Assembly (NCBI RefSeq): GCF_000307025.1
Contig: NC_018584.1
Location: 1,240,001-1,304,000 of the forward strand
Origin: Listeria monocytogenes ATCC 19117
Lineage (GTDB): Bacteria > Bacillota > Bacilli > Lactobacillales > Listeriaceae
DNA: 64,000 nt
Direction: 5' to 3'
This document shows positions 26,914 through 34,346 of the stretch, piece after piece. Every line of letters starts with the position of its first letter. Position 1 is the stretch's first letter. Made by a program: the position numbers and the translations under genes. The notes under the pieces are model-generated. The model saw nothing but the letters and a program-made list of their open reading frames with translations. It was not told where the DNA came from and made no database searches.

Positions 26914-27177
26914 ATGGAAAGGCCAGATAATCAACTTATTTTAATGGTGTTAGAAGTTGTTAAAAATCCACTTTACAATATAAAATCACTAACAATTAAT
27001 TTTCTGCAAGGTGACATCGTTGGGAATTCAACAAGAAATGAGTTGTTATACTGCACTTACTGGCTTGAATTTCATGGCTTTATTCTTCGTGACGAAAAAG
27101 GGGATAACCAAAAATACTATAGCATGACCAAACAAGGAGATTTTCTACTTCAAAAAATTAAGAATGAACTTTCTTAG
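26914..27177 (+). CDS. Small winged-helix-like protein
   Basis: 87 residues with a predicted helix-helix-strand pattern ending in GFILRDEKGDNQKYYSMTKQGDFLLQKI, like the wing of small wHTH regulators of the PadR/ArsR type. It lies 24 bp after the helicase and shares its terminator. No family recognised with certainty. Confidence 0.7.
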   Translation: MERPDNQLILMVLEVVKNPLYNIKSLTINFLQGDIVGNSTRNELLYCTYWLEFHGFILRDEKGDNQKYYSMTKQGDFLLQKIKNELS

Positions 27178-27249
27178 TTTGTTCATACTTTTTTAACATT
27201 TATTCGTTATATTAAGAGTAACCTTTTTTTCAATGAAATATCTCACCTG

Positions 27250-27293
27250 GCAGCATCCGTCTCCCAATAAAAACGCGGATGCTGCTCTTTTTG
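27250..27293 (+). terminator. Terminator after helicase unit
   Basis: GCAGCATCCG / CGGATGCTGC perfect stem followed by TCTTTTTG. Confidence 0.9.
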
Positions 27294-27305
27294 TGCCTGA
27301 AATTA

Positions 27306-27314
27306 TGATATACT
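27306..27314 (+). promoter_or_regulatory. Extended -10 promoter of Nudix gene
   Basis: TGA-TATACT, 31 bp before the start codon. Confidence 0.45.
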
Positions 27315-27344
27315 GAATAAAAAACTTGGAAAATAGGTGGAAAT

Positions 27345-27821
27345 ATGTATAAATATACCCTTTGTTTTATCCAAAGAGCCGATGAAATTCTATTGTTAAA
27401 TAGACAAAAATCCCCATGGATGGGAAGTTGGAATGGTGTTGGTGGCAAAATTGAGCAAGGGGAAACACTTCTTGAATCGGTCCAACGGGAAATCACAGAA
27501 GAGACCGGAATTTCCTCAAATGACTACGAAATTCGTGATATCGGTGAAATGAAATGGTTTGTGGATGGCGAAAATCTGGGAGGTATGCATTTATTTCTGG
27601 CCAATCTTCCGGATAATTATGTATATCCAACGCCTCGTGCAACCGATGAAGGAATACTTGATTTTAAAAAAAGAAAATGGATACTTAATCCGGAAAATAC
27701 AGGTGTAGTGAACAATTTACCTTATATAATCAAACATGCTCCAGTGTTCCCGGCTAGAATAGAAGTTTCAACAAAATATCATGAGAACACATTATTGCAT
27801 ATTAATCATCAATCTTTATAA
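27345..27821 (+). CDS. Nudix hydrolase, MutT-like
   Basis: 158 residues with a complete Nudix box (GGKIEQGETLLESVQREITEETGI, about 33-56; G, E, RE and EE positions all kept). The WNGVGGKIEQGE context and total length suggest an (8-oxo-)dGTP diphosphatase of the MutX/YtkD type, but the substrate cannot be read from sequence. Translation start follows AGGTGG. Confidence 0.85.
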   Translation: MYKYTLCFIQRADEILLLNRQKSPWMGSWNGVGGKIEQGETLLESVQREITEETGISSNDYEIRDIGEMKWFVDGENLGGMHLFLANLPDNYVYPTPRATDEGILDFKKRKWILNPENTGVVNNLPYIIKHAPVFPARIEVSTKYHENTLLHINHQSL

Positions 27822-27850
27822 AAAAAGCATTGCGATTATTCGCAATGCTT
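27821..27850 (-). terminator. Terminator for the minus-strand MFS unit
   Basis: AAGCATTGCG / CGCAATGCTT with loop ATTATT. The T run is on the minus-strand side, so it mainly ends the MFS unit. Confidence 0.8.
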
Positions 27851-27858
27851 CCATACTA

Positions 27859-28104
27859 TCATGATGTCGTGAAATAACTTGCTTCCCAGCGACTTATTAA
27901 ATTTTGAGCATCATTAGTGGATAACTTTTTATGACCGATTACTTGCTCTTTGGCAATTTCGAGACTCTCAAAATGATCAATTAATCGTTGTGAAGGATTA
28001 TTAATGTAGACATCGTTTAGTAGAATAGATTGGTTGTTCTCCTTTTCTATACTTCTAACTCCTACGATATAACCCGCTGCTGTAATGAGTAATAATTTAT
28101 TCAT
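27859..28104 (-). CDS. Small hypothetical protein coupled to MFS transporter
   Basis: 81 residues, no family recognised. The start ATG overlaps the stop of the MFS gene as ATGA, so it is translationally coupled. The product is mostly soluble with a short hydrophobic N-terminus (LLLITAAGYIVGV) and a C-terminal ...LSTNDAQNLISRWEAS helix. It could be an accessory of the transporter. Confidence 0.75.
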   Translation of the reverse strand: MNKLLLITAAGYIVGVRSIEKENNQSILLNDVYINNPSQRLIDHFESLEIAKEQVIGHKKLSTNDAQNLISRWEASYFTTS

Positions 28105-29306
28105 ACTTCTTCACTCCCTTTTAGTTGTTCCTGTGCACCACTAGACACTTTTTTTCTGGATAAAAACATATAGATGAATACGCAAATAAATGCGATAGCA
28201 CCGGCAATAATGTAAATACCTTGGAATGAAAGCACATGATGAATTTCACCCATAATATAAGGCCCAATACCAAGTCCTAAATCAAGCCCGATAAAGTAGG
28301 TAGATAGGCCAATCCCAATACGGTGAGGTTCACATACTTTTAAACAGACAGCTTGGCCATTCGACATAAACGTTCCATAACCTAAGCCGATGAGTCCGCC
28401 TGAAATAAGTAGCACGAGACTTGATGTTGCTGTACTAAGGACCACTAATCCAACTGCTAAAAAGAGATAACTCGGATACATCACATATTTTTCGCCTTTT
28501 GCATCGAAAAGTTTTCCAGACATTGGGCGAGTTAGGGTAATAACTAATGCATAGACAACAAAGAAGAACGTTCCAGCACTCACTAAATTAATTTCTCTAG
28601 CATAGGAAGCAAGGAATGTAAGCACACTGGAATAAGAAATCCCCATTAAGAAGGCAATAAATGTTATTGGAATAACTTTATATTCAATAAAACTTTTGAC
28701 GGTCCAAGTTTGTAAGGCCTTCCGGTGTTCGGTTGTTAAAACAATATTTTTCACGGGTAAATAGAAGCAAAGTAGCGCAGTTAATAAGACAATAACCGTG
28801 GAGAAAATAATAATCGTATAAAAGCTCGTTTTGCTAAGTAAAATCATTCCGATGAACGGTCCAATCGCAGCTGCGAGACTTGTGCTGAGGCCATAATAAT
28901 TAATCCCTTCTCCGTTTCTAGAATTAGGAATATAAGCTGTGACAATCGCATTGGTAGCAGTTGAAGTTGTTCCGTATGCGAATCCATTTAAAAAACGAAT
29001 AATAAACATAATGGCAATCGTTGGCATGTATAAGTAAGCCATCGTCGTTACTAAGAAAAATAAAATCCCAAATCTTAAAACCCGCTTACGACCAAATAGT
29101 TCCAGCTTTTTCCCCATGTAAAGTCGTGCGAGGAGCGTCCCGATAATATAAATCCCAGACGCAAATCCGGCTTCACCAAGAGACGCGTTCAACTCTTCTT
29201 GAGCAATAACGGCAATAATAACCATTAGCAAATAATAAACGAGATAAACGACAAAGTTAATCAATGTTATTAAGACAAAACCCTTGTTAAATAATTTTTC
29301 TTTCAT
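28101..29306 (-). CDS. MFS transporter
   Basis: 401 residues with about 12 hydrophobic helices and the MFS motif A-like loop LARLYMGKKLELFGRKRVL between helices 2 and 3, as in DHA1-type drug exporters. SD AGGAAGGGA. It is divergently arranged with a Crp/Fnr regulator over a 204-bp intergenic region that contains a 16-bp palindrome. The substrate is unknown. Confidence 0.9.
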   Translation of the reverse strand: MKEKLFNKGFVLITLINFVVYLVYYLLMVIIAVIAQEELNASLGEAGFASGIYIIGTLLARLYMGKKLELFGRKRVLRFGILFFLVTTMAYLYMPTIAIMFIIRFLNGFAYGTTSTATNAIVTAYIPNSRNGEGINYYGLSTSLAAAIGPFIGMILLSKTSFYTIIIFSTVIVLLTALLCFYLPVKNIVLTTEHRKALQTWTVKSFIEYKVIPITFIAFLMGISYSSVLTFLASYAREINLVSAGTFFFVVYALVITLTRPMSGKLFDAKGEKYVMYPSYLFLAVGLVVLSTATSSLVLLISGGLIGLGYGTFMSNGQAVCLKVCEPHRIGIGLSTYFIGLDLGLGIGPYIMGEIHHVLSFQGIYIIAGAIAFICVFIYMFLSRKKVSSGAQEQLKGSEEV

Positions 29307-29414
29307 AGAATAAAATCCCTTCCTACGTATAATTTGTAATTTATCTCAGCGACAAGGAGTATTATAGGGGATATTCGGAGAGGATACTTTTTAATTTGGT
29401 AATTATTTATGATA

Positions 29415-29430
29415 TATACAAATTTGTATA
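29415..29430. promoter_or_regulatory. 16-bp perfect palindrome between MFS and Crp/Fnr genes
   Basis: TATACAAATTTGTATA in the middle of the divergent intergenic region; a likely operator. It does not match the PrfA box. Confidence 0.55.
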
Positions 29431-29510
29431 ACATATGTTGAAAAAATAGGGAATAGTATTTTGTATGATTAATATGCTTTAACTGGAATGACAAAAAGGA
29501 GGTTAAGAAC

Positions 29511-30170
29511 ATGAAGCAAAATATTCTTAATAATTATGTGAGCACAAATGATTTTCCAGTTATTACAAGGGGAAAACGTAAATATTTAACTTACGAAGGA
29601 CTTGAAGATTCATATGTGTACATACTTAAAAAAGGGATTATTAAAACGAGTATTATTTCAAGGGATGGCAGGGAATTTAATTTAAACTACATTAATAAAA
29701 TGGACATTATCTCACTTTTAAAAGATGAGTATTCGCAGTTTGCCAATGCGCCGTTTAACATTCGTGTGGAGTCAGACACAGCAGAACTATATCAAGTTGA
29801 CCGGGTAAGGTTTTGGAAAGACGTGAATCGTGATGTGGATTTGCAAATTTATGTGAAAGATTATTACCGTACGAGGCTGCTACAATCCATAAAAAAAATG
29901 CAGCAAATGCTAATGAATGGGAAACTTGGAGCAATTTGTACGCAACTCTATGAACTTTATACGCTTTTTGGAGTGGAAATTGCGCCTGATCAGTATTTGA
30001 TTGATTTTCTAGTAAGTAATGAAGAAATTGGTCATTTTTGCGGGATTAACTCCGCAAGCAGTGTGAACCGGATTTTCCAACAACTCAAAAAAGAAGGCGT
30101 CATTACGATGCAAAACCGCTATATTATTATTAAAAAATTAGATGTTATTCAAGAAAACGTTATTTTTTAA
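29511..30170 (+). CDS. Crp/Fnr-family transcriptional regulator
   Basis: 219 residues. The N-terminal cyclic-nucleotide-binding-like beta domain (LEDSYVYILKKGIIKTSIIS) is followed by the dimer helix and a C-terminal HTH with SNEEIGHFCGINSASSVNRIFQQLKKEGVI. It has the size of the PrfA-like Listeria paralogues and lacks an Fe-S cysteine cluster, so oxygen sensing by an FNR cluster is unlikely. SD AAGGAGG. Divergent from the MFS gene, its likely target. Confidence 0.87.
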   Translation: MKQNILNNYVSTNDFPVITRGKRKYLTYEGLEDSYVYILKKGIIKTSIISRDGREFNLNYINKMDIISLLKDEYSQFANAPFNIRVESDTAELYQVDRVRFWKDVNRDVDLQIYVKDYYRTRLLQSIKKMQQMLMNGKLGAICTQLYELYTLFGVEIAPDQYLIDFLVSNEEIGHFCGINSASSVNRIFQQLKKEGVITMQNRYIIIKKLDVIQENVIF

Positions 30171-30173
30171 CAG

Positions 30174-30212
30174 TAGAAAAGCACTGCAATCAATATTTGC
30201 AGTGCTTTTCTA
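30174..30212. terminator. Bidirectional terminator after Crp/Fnr gene
   Basis: TAGAAAAGCACTGCAA / TTGCAGTGCTTTTCTA, 16-bp perfect stem. Confidence 0.9.
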
Positions 30213-30404
30213 TCCTCTTTTTTTAAATGAATATCGAATCCTAAGTGTGATGAGCCCGATGATGATTAATAAACTACCAACCATCAAATTCTCTAAGTCG
30301 CTAAAATCCCAAAAAATAGAGATTCCGATATTAGATAGTCCTAGAAAAACAAAAACCAAGCCAACAACAAGTAAAACCAAATAAGCCGGTTTAGAAATTT
30401 TCAT
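30210..30404 (-). CDS. Small two-helix membrane protein
   Basis: 64 residues with two hydrophobic segments (YLVLLVVGLVFVFLGL and LMVGSLLIIIGLITL) and a basic C-terminus (RIRYSFKKRG). SD TGAGG is 8 nt before ATG. No family recognised. It ends at the shared terminator. Confidence 0.65.
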   Translation of the reverse strand: MKISKPAYLVLLVVGLVFVFLGLSNIGISIFWDFSDLENLMVGSLLIIIGLITLRIRYSFKKRG

Positions 30405-30470
30405 AAGGACGCCTCATTTACATTAAAAATAATTTCCACATTATTGTAACATAAGTTGAGAGAAACGACA

Positions 30471-31319
30471 TCACTCACTTGTTATTTGTTTTGTAAAGCC
30501 TTCCCCCACAACACTTTGTACATCATTAATAATAAAGAATGCTTTCTCATCATATTTGTTGACGATTTTGGTGAGCGGCAGTAATTGATCACGACTTATT
30601 ACGATATAAAGAATTTTTTTATCTTGACGCATATAGAAACCTTGACCGTTGAAAAGGGTAATACCACGCTCTAAATTCGCATCAATTTCAGTTGCAATTT
30701 CTTCATAATAATCCGATATAATCGTGACAGATTTTTTAGGATTGTAACCTTCAAGAATGAAATCAAGTACTTTGGTTGAAATATAAAGCGAAACGATGGT
30801 AAATAGCATGTTTTCAAAACCGATTACAAAAACAGAAGGAATAACAACAAGTAAATCAAAGAATAGCAACGCATAACTCGTATTCCAACCAAGATATTTA
30901 TTAGCAATTTTCGCTAAAATAGCGCTACCAGCAGTAGTTCCGCCACCATTCATAATTAGTCCCATACCAATTCCCATCATTAATCCGGCAAAAATGGCTG
31001 CGACAATCGTTTGATTTGCCACGAAAGCAAGCGGCTCAGAAAAATGTAAAAAGATCGAAGTGAAACTAATAGCAACAATTGTCCAGACAATCGTCATTCG
31101 ATCAAGAAACTTGTAACCAATAATAAGTAAAATACCATTAAATATAAAAGTAGTGACTGCGGGAGTCCAACCAAGCAAGTAATAAAGCATCATTGTTAGC
31201 CCAGTAACGCCGCCTTCTCCTAAATTATTCGGGATAGCAAAAACGTTGACAGCTAGCGAGAAAATAAGCGCCCCCACGATAATTTTTGCGATGTTCCAAC
31301 CAGTTTTATTTTTGTTCAT
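30471..31319 (-). CDS. YitT-family membrane protein (DUF161/DUF2179)
   Basis: 282 residues: five to six membrane helices with the family phrase IPNNLGEGGVTGLTMMLYY and GGGTTAGSAILAKI, then a cytosolic DUF2179 domain (SVTIISDYYEEIATEI, GFYMRQDKKILYIVISRDQL). Function unknown. ATG at 31319 is chosen because AAAGGAG lies 8 nt upstream; the ATG at 31325 is only 2-3 nt from it. A promoter and a terminator-like leader precede it. Confidence 0.87.
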   Translation of the reverse strand: MNKNKTGWNIAKIIVGALIFSLAVNVFAIPNNLGEGGVTGLTMMLYYLLGWTPAVTTFIFNGILLIIGYKFLDRMTIVWTIVAISFTSIFLHFSEPLAFVANQTIVAAIFAGLMMGIGMGLIMNGGGTTAGSAILAKIANKYLGWNTSYALLFFDLLVVIPSVFVIGFENMLFTIVSLYISTKVLDFILEGYNPKKSVTIISDYYEEIATEIDANLERGITLFNGQGFYMRQDKKILYIVISRDQLLPLTKIVNKYDEKAFFIINDVQSVVGEGFTKQITSE

Positions 31320-31461
31320 CTCCATTTCTCCTTTCCATGCAAAAAAAGACCCAAGAATACCACTAAACAGGCACTCTGGAGTCTTTTTATAAAAAAAGCA
31401 TTAACTGACATCTTTGTCATTAATTGTCTCACCATAAAAAATTGCTATTCATTTCAACACA
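31320..31461 (-). promoter_or_regulatory. Structured 5' leader of yitT-like gene with attenuator
   Basis: From the predicted start near 31461 the transcript can form a hairpin TTAA-TGACA / TGTCA-TTAA (about 31400-31425). It then forms a terminator-like hairpin AAAAAGAC...GTCTTTTT (about 31342-31389) ending in a T run just before the SD. This looks like transcription attenuation; the ligand or signal is unknown. Confidence 0.55.
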
Positions 31462-31467
31462 ATTTAC

Positions 31468-31496
31468 AATATACCATAAAAAATAAGCATCTTCAA
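31468..31496 (-). promoter_or_regulatory. Sigma-A promoter of yitT-like gene
   Basis: Minus strand TTGAAG (31496-31491), 17-bp spacer, TATATT (31473-31468). Confidence 0.7.
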
Positions 31497-31517
31497 GCCT
31501 TTTTTAAGTATAAGTAA

Positions 31518-31625
31518 TTAGCCAAAAATCGCTAAAAATGGCATTAAATTAAGTAAAAATAAACCTACAAGAACACTAATAACAATTTTGATGACAAGTG
31601 GTTTTTCACTTTCTGTTTTTTTCAA
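31518..31625 (-). CDS. 35-residue membrane protein
   Basis: TTG-started small ORF: KKTESEKPLVIKIVIS then VLVGLFLLNLMPFLAIFG. It has a charged N-terminus followed by one hydrophobic helix. AAGGAGG stands 8 nt before the TTG, a near-perfect SD. It lies 24 bp behind the 45-residue ORF at 31650-31787, so both form a mini-operon. Too short for standard annotation; function unknown. Confidence 0.6.
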   Translation of the reverse strand: MKKTESEKPLVIKIVISVLVGLFLLNLMPFLAIFG

Positions 31626-31649
31626 TTTGTTTTCCTCCTTAATGTGCGC

Positions 31650-31787
31650 TTACTTAGCCCAGTGTACAAATTCATTTTTTAATGGCATATAAGTGGCTGT
31701 TTTTTTCTTATAGATTTGGTAAGCAAGTATAAATCCGAGAAACGCAGGAACGATAATTGCAAAAATAGTTAAAATAACTTTAGTCAT
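31650..31787 (-). CDS. 45-residue membrane protein
   Basis: ATG-started small ORF with SD GGAGG 8 nt upstream. One N-terminal helix (VILTIFAIIVPAFLGFILAY) is followed by a basic stretch (QIYKKKTA) and a soluble tail ending in VHWAK. First gene of a two-ORF unit. No family recognised. Confidence 0.62.
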   Translation of the reverse strand: MTKVILTIFAIIVPAFLGFILAYQIYKKKTATYMPLKNEFVHWAK

Positions 31788-31838
31788 AGAAAATACCTCC
31801 TCTTAAATCAAAACACATGTTCAGACCTTACTACTAAT

Positions 31839-31867
31839 AGTGTACCAAATTTCACGTGATTTTGGTA
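31839..31867 (-). promoter_or_regulatory. Promoter of small-ORF pair with inverted repeat
   Basis: Minus strand TTACCA, 18-bp spacer, TACACT (31844-31839). The promoter is covered by TACCAAA-N11-TTTGGTA (31843-31867), a likely operator in the region divergent to treR. Confidence 0.5.
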
Positions 31868-31890
31868 ATAAAGCGAGCTAGCAAATTTCG

Positions 31891-31919
31891 GTTACAATTA
31901 TGGGTAAATGTGCTACAAT
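31891..31919 (+). promoter_or_regulatory. Promoter of treR
   Basis: GTTACA (31891), 17-bp spacer, TACAAT (31914) with an extended TGC. Confidence 0.55.
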
Positions 31920-31937
31920 AGCCTTGGGTGAGTAAAT

Positions 31938-32651
31938 TTGAATAAAAAAAATAAGTTTTTTGACATTTATTTAGAATTAGAGCAAGACATTACATCAGGC
32001 GTTTATCCAGCAGGCACACTACTTCCAAGTGAAAATGTCCTGGCGAAGCGTTTTTCGGTATCCCGTGAGACCATTAGAAAAGCACTTGTATTATTGCTTG
32101 AAAACGGCTGTATTCAAAAGCTCCAAGGAAAAGGATCGATTGTCATTGACCGAGAACGCTATTCTTTTCCAGTCTCTGGTTTAACTAGTTTTAAGGAATT
32201 ACAAAAATCCGAACATATGAATGCGACAACGGAAGTCATCCGAAATGAACGAACCACTTTACCAGATCGAATTGCTGATTTTGCTGGTCTTCCGCACGGC
32301 TCAAACTGCTTAGCTATCCTCAGAGTGCGCTATTTAGAAGGAGAGGCAACTATTTTGGATTACGATTATTTATTAGACAAAACTGAACCAATTGCGAATG
32401 AGATTTTAGAAGACTCTTTGTATCAATACTTAGAAAATGAGAAAGGCTATGAAATCAGTTATGCTCAAAAAGAAATAACCGTGGAACCGCTGAACGCCGA
32501 AGATAAAAAATACTTAGCATTACATGGTGATACGCATGTAGTTGTCGTAAAAAGTACCGTGTTTTTAAAAGATACAACACTTTTTCAATACACAGAATCG
32601 CGTCACCGACTGGATAAATTCCGTTTTATAGATTTTGCAAGAAGACGCTAA
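31938..32651 (+). CDS. treR: Trehalose operon repressor, GntR family
   Basis: 237 residues. The N-terminal GntR winged helix (IYLELEQDITSGVYPAGTLLPSE, FSVSRETIRKALVLLLENG) is joined to a UTRA ligand domain (LAILRVRYLEGEATILDYDYLL; FQYTESRHRLDKFRFIDFARR). Family and position suggest it represses treBA and is released by trehalose-6-phosphate. Start TTG at 31938. It is convergent with treA and separated by a terminator; its operator lies upstream of treB. Confidence 0.88.
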   Translation: MNKKNKFFDIYLELEQDITSGVYPAGTLLPSENVLAKRFSVSRETIRKALVLLLENGCIQKLQGKGSIVIDRERYSFPVSGLTSFKELQKSEHMNATTEVIRNERTTLPDRIADFAGLPHGSNCLAILRVRYLEGEATILDYDYLLDKTEPIANEILEDSLYQYLENEKGYEISYAQKEITVEPLNAEDKKYLALHGDTHVVVVKSTVFLKDTTLFQYTESRHRLDKFRFIDFARRR

Positions 32652-32684
32652 AAAGCCTGAGAATTGTTTCTCAGGCTTTTTTTA
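32651..32684. terminator. Bidirectional terminator between treR and treA
   Basis: AAAAAGCCTGAGAA / TTCTCAGGCTTTTTTT. Confidence 0.92.
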
Positions 32685-34328
32685 TCGAATTAAAGTTAAT
32701 GTTTCATAAGGTGCTAATTCCAGCTCAGAACTGATTGTTTGACGTTCATAATTAGAAAGAAGTACTTTAGCATTTAAAAACTCATTTGGTAGTTGAATTT
32801 TTTTCGTAGTCGAGCCAAAATGGTGAATGGAAAGAAGCGAAGTAATTTCATTTGAACGCTTATAGGCAATAATCAAATCTTCATCCGTCCAATATGGCGT
32901 ATAATCACCCGTCTGAATGACAGGGTATTCTTTCCGTAATGCAATAAGCTTTTGGTAAAAATAGAAAATGCTCGTTTTATTAGATAAGGCTGCTTGAACA
33001 TTTATTTCACTTGCATTATCCGCTACTTTTAGCCATGGAGTACCAGTTGTAAAGCCAGCATTTTGCGAATCATCCCATTGCATAGGTGTCCGACTATTAT
33101 CTCGCGAACGCTCTTTGATAATCGCCATAACTTCTTGCTCACTAAGTCCGTTTTTTTGTAAAATATCAAAATGGTTGAGCGTTTCCACATCCACATAATC
33201 ATCAATCGTAGGAAATTTTGGATTCATCATCCCGATTTCTTCCCCCATATAAACAAACGGTGTCCCGCGCATAAAGTGAATCGTTGCGCCAAGGAGGGTT
33301 GCCGAATGATAATAATGTTCCGGTTTGTCGGAAGCAAAGCGACCAAGTGCTCGAGGTTGGTCATGGTTGTTCCAGAAAAGCGCATCCCATCCATTTTCTT
33401 CTGACATCGCGACTTGCCACGTATGGAAAATAGATTTTAAGTTCTCGAAATTCACATCCGCTAAACGCCATTTTTCTCCATCAGGATAGTCTACCTTCAA
33501 ATGATGGAAATGAAAAACCATCGATAATTCTTTTTCGTCTGGATTACTATAACGAATGCAGTTGTCAATATCTGTAGAGGACATTTCTCCAACCGTTATA
33601 ATTGGCTTGTCGCCAAAAGTTCGTTCATGTAGTTCTTTTAAGTAAGCATGTATTCCTGGTCCATCTGTATAAAAACGGCGGCCGTCGCCTTCAAAATCAT
33701 CTTCTAAAAACTTAGGTTTGGCAATCACATTTAATACATCTAAACGAAAACCTTCCACGCCTTTATCAATCCAAAAATTCACGACATCAAAGAGTGCCTC
33801 GCGTACATTCGGATTGGCCCAGTCTAAATCAGCTTGCGTAACATCGTATAAATGCAAATAGTACTCAGAGGAGTCAGGCAATTTTTCCCAAGCATTACCA
33901 CCGAATTTGGAAACCCAATTTGTTGGAGGGGAACCATCGGCTTTTGCTGGGCGGAAATAGTAAAAATCACGATAGAATGGATCACCAGCAAGCGCTTTTT
34001 TAAACCAAGGATGCTCTGTTGAAGTATGATTCAATACTAAGTCAATCATAATACCAATATTTCTTTTTTTCGCTTCCTTGATAAGCGTTGTCACATCGTC
34101 CATCGTACCAAATAAAGGATCAACCGCGGTATAGTCAGCGATATCATAGCCGTTATCATTTTGCGGAGAAGGATAAAATGGATTCAGCCAAATCATCTCA
34201 ATTCCGAGTTTTTGTAAATAATCAAGCTTGGCAGTGATACCGGGAATATCCCCAGTACCATCGCCAGTCGTATCATAAAAGGATTTCGGATACACTTGAT
34301 AAATTGTTTTTTGAGCAAACTTTGTCAT
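32682..34328 (-). CDS. treA: Trehalose-6-phosphate hydrolase
   Basis: 548-residue GH13 enzyme that splits imported trehalose-6-phosphate to glucose and glucose-6-phosphate. GH13 regions: DLVLNHTSTEHPWF, GFRLDVLNVIAKP (nucleophile Asp), IITVGEMSS (acid/base Glu) and FWNNHDQPRALGRF (transition-state Asp). The ATG at 34328 has GAGG 8 nt upstream, while an in-frame GTG at 34343 overlaps that SD. It follows treB by 18 bp and is co-transcribed with it. Confidence 0.94.
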   Translation of the reverse strand: MTKFAQKTIYQVYPKSFYDTTGDGTGDIPGITAKLDYLQKLGIEMIWLNPFYPSPQNDNGYDIADYTAVDPLFGTMDDVTTLIKEAKKRNIGIMIDLVLNHTSTEHPWFKKALAGDPFYRDFYYFRPAKADGSPPTNWVSKFGGNAWEKLPDSSEYYLHLYDVTQADLDWANPNVREALFDVVNFWIDKGVEGFRLDVLNVIAKPKFLEDDFEGDGRRFYTDGPGIHAYLKELHERTFGDKPIITVGEMSSTDIDNCIRYSNPDEKELSMVFHFHHLKVDYPDGEKWRLADVNFENLKSIFHTWQVAMSEENGWDALFWNNHDQPRALGRFASDKPEHYYHSATLLGATIHFMRGTPFVYMGEEIGMMNPKFPTIDDYVDVETLNHFDILQKNGLSEQEVMAIIKERSRDNSRTPMQWDDSQNAGFTTGTPWLKVADNASEINVQAALSNKTSIFYFYQKLIALRKEYPVIQTGDYTPYWTDEDLIIAYKRSNEITSLLSIHHFGSTTKKIQLPNEFLNAKVLLSNYERQTISSELELAPYETLTLIR

Positions 34329-34346
34329 AAAGGGAAGCCTCACTTT

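Noticed and set aside
29415-29430. PrfA box
   Set aside because: The palindrome TATACAAATTTGTATA does not contain TTAACA or TGTTAA arms.
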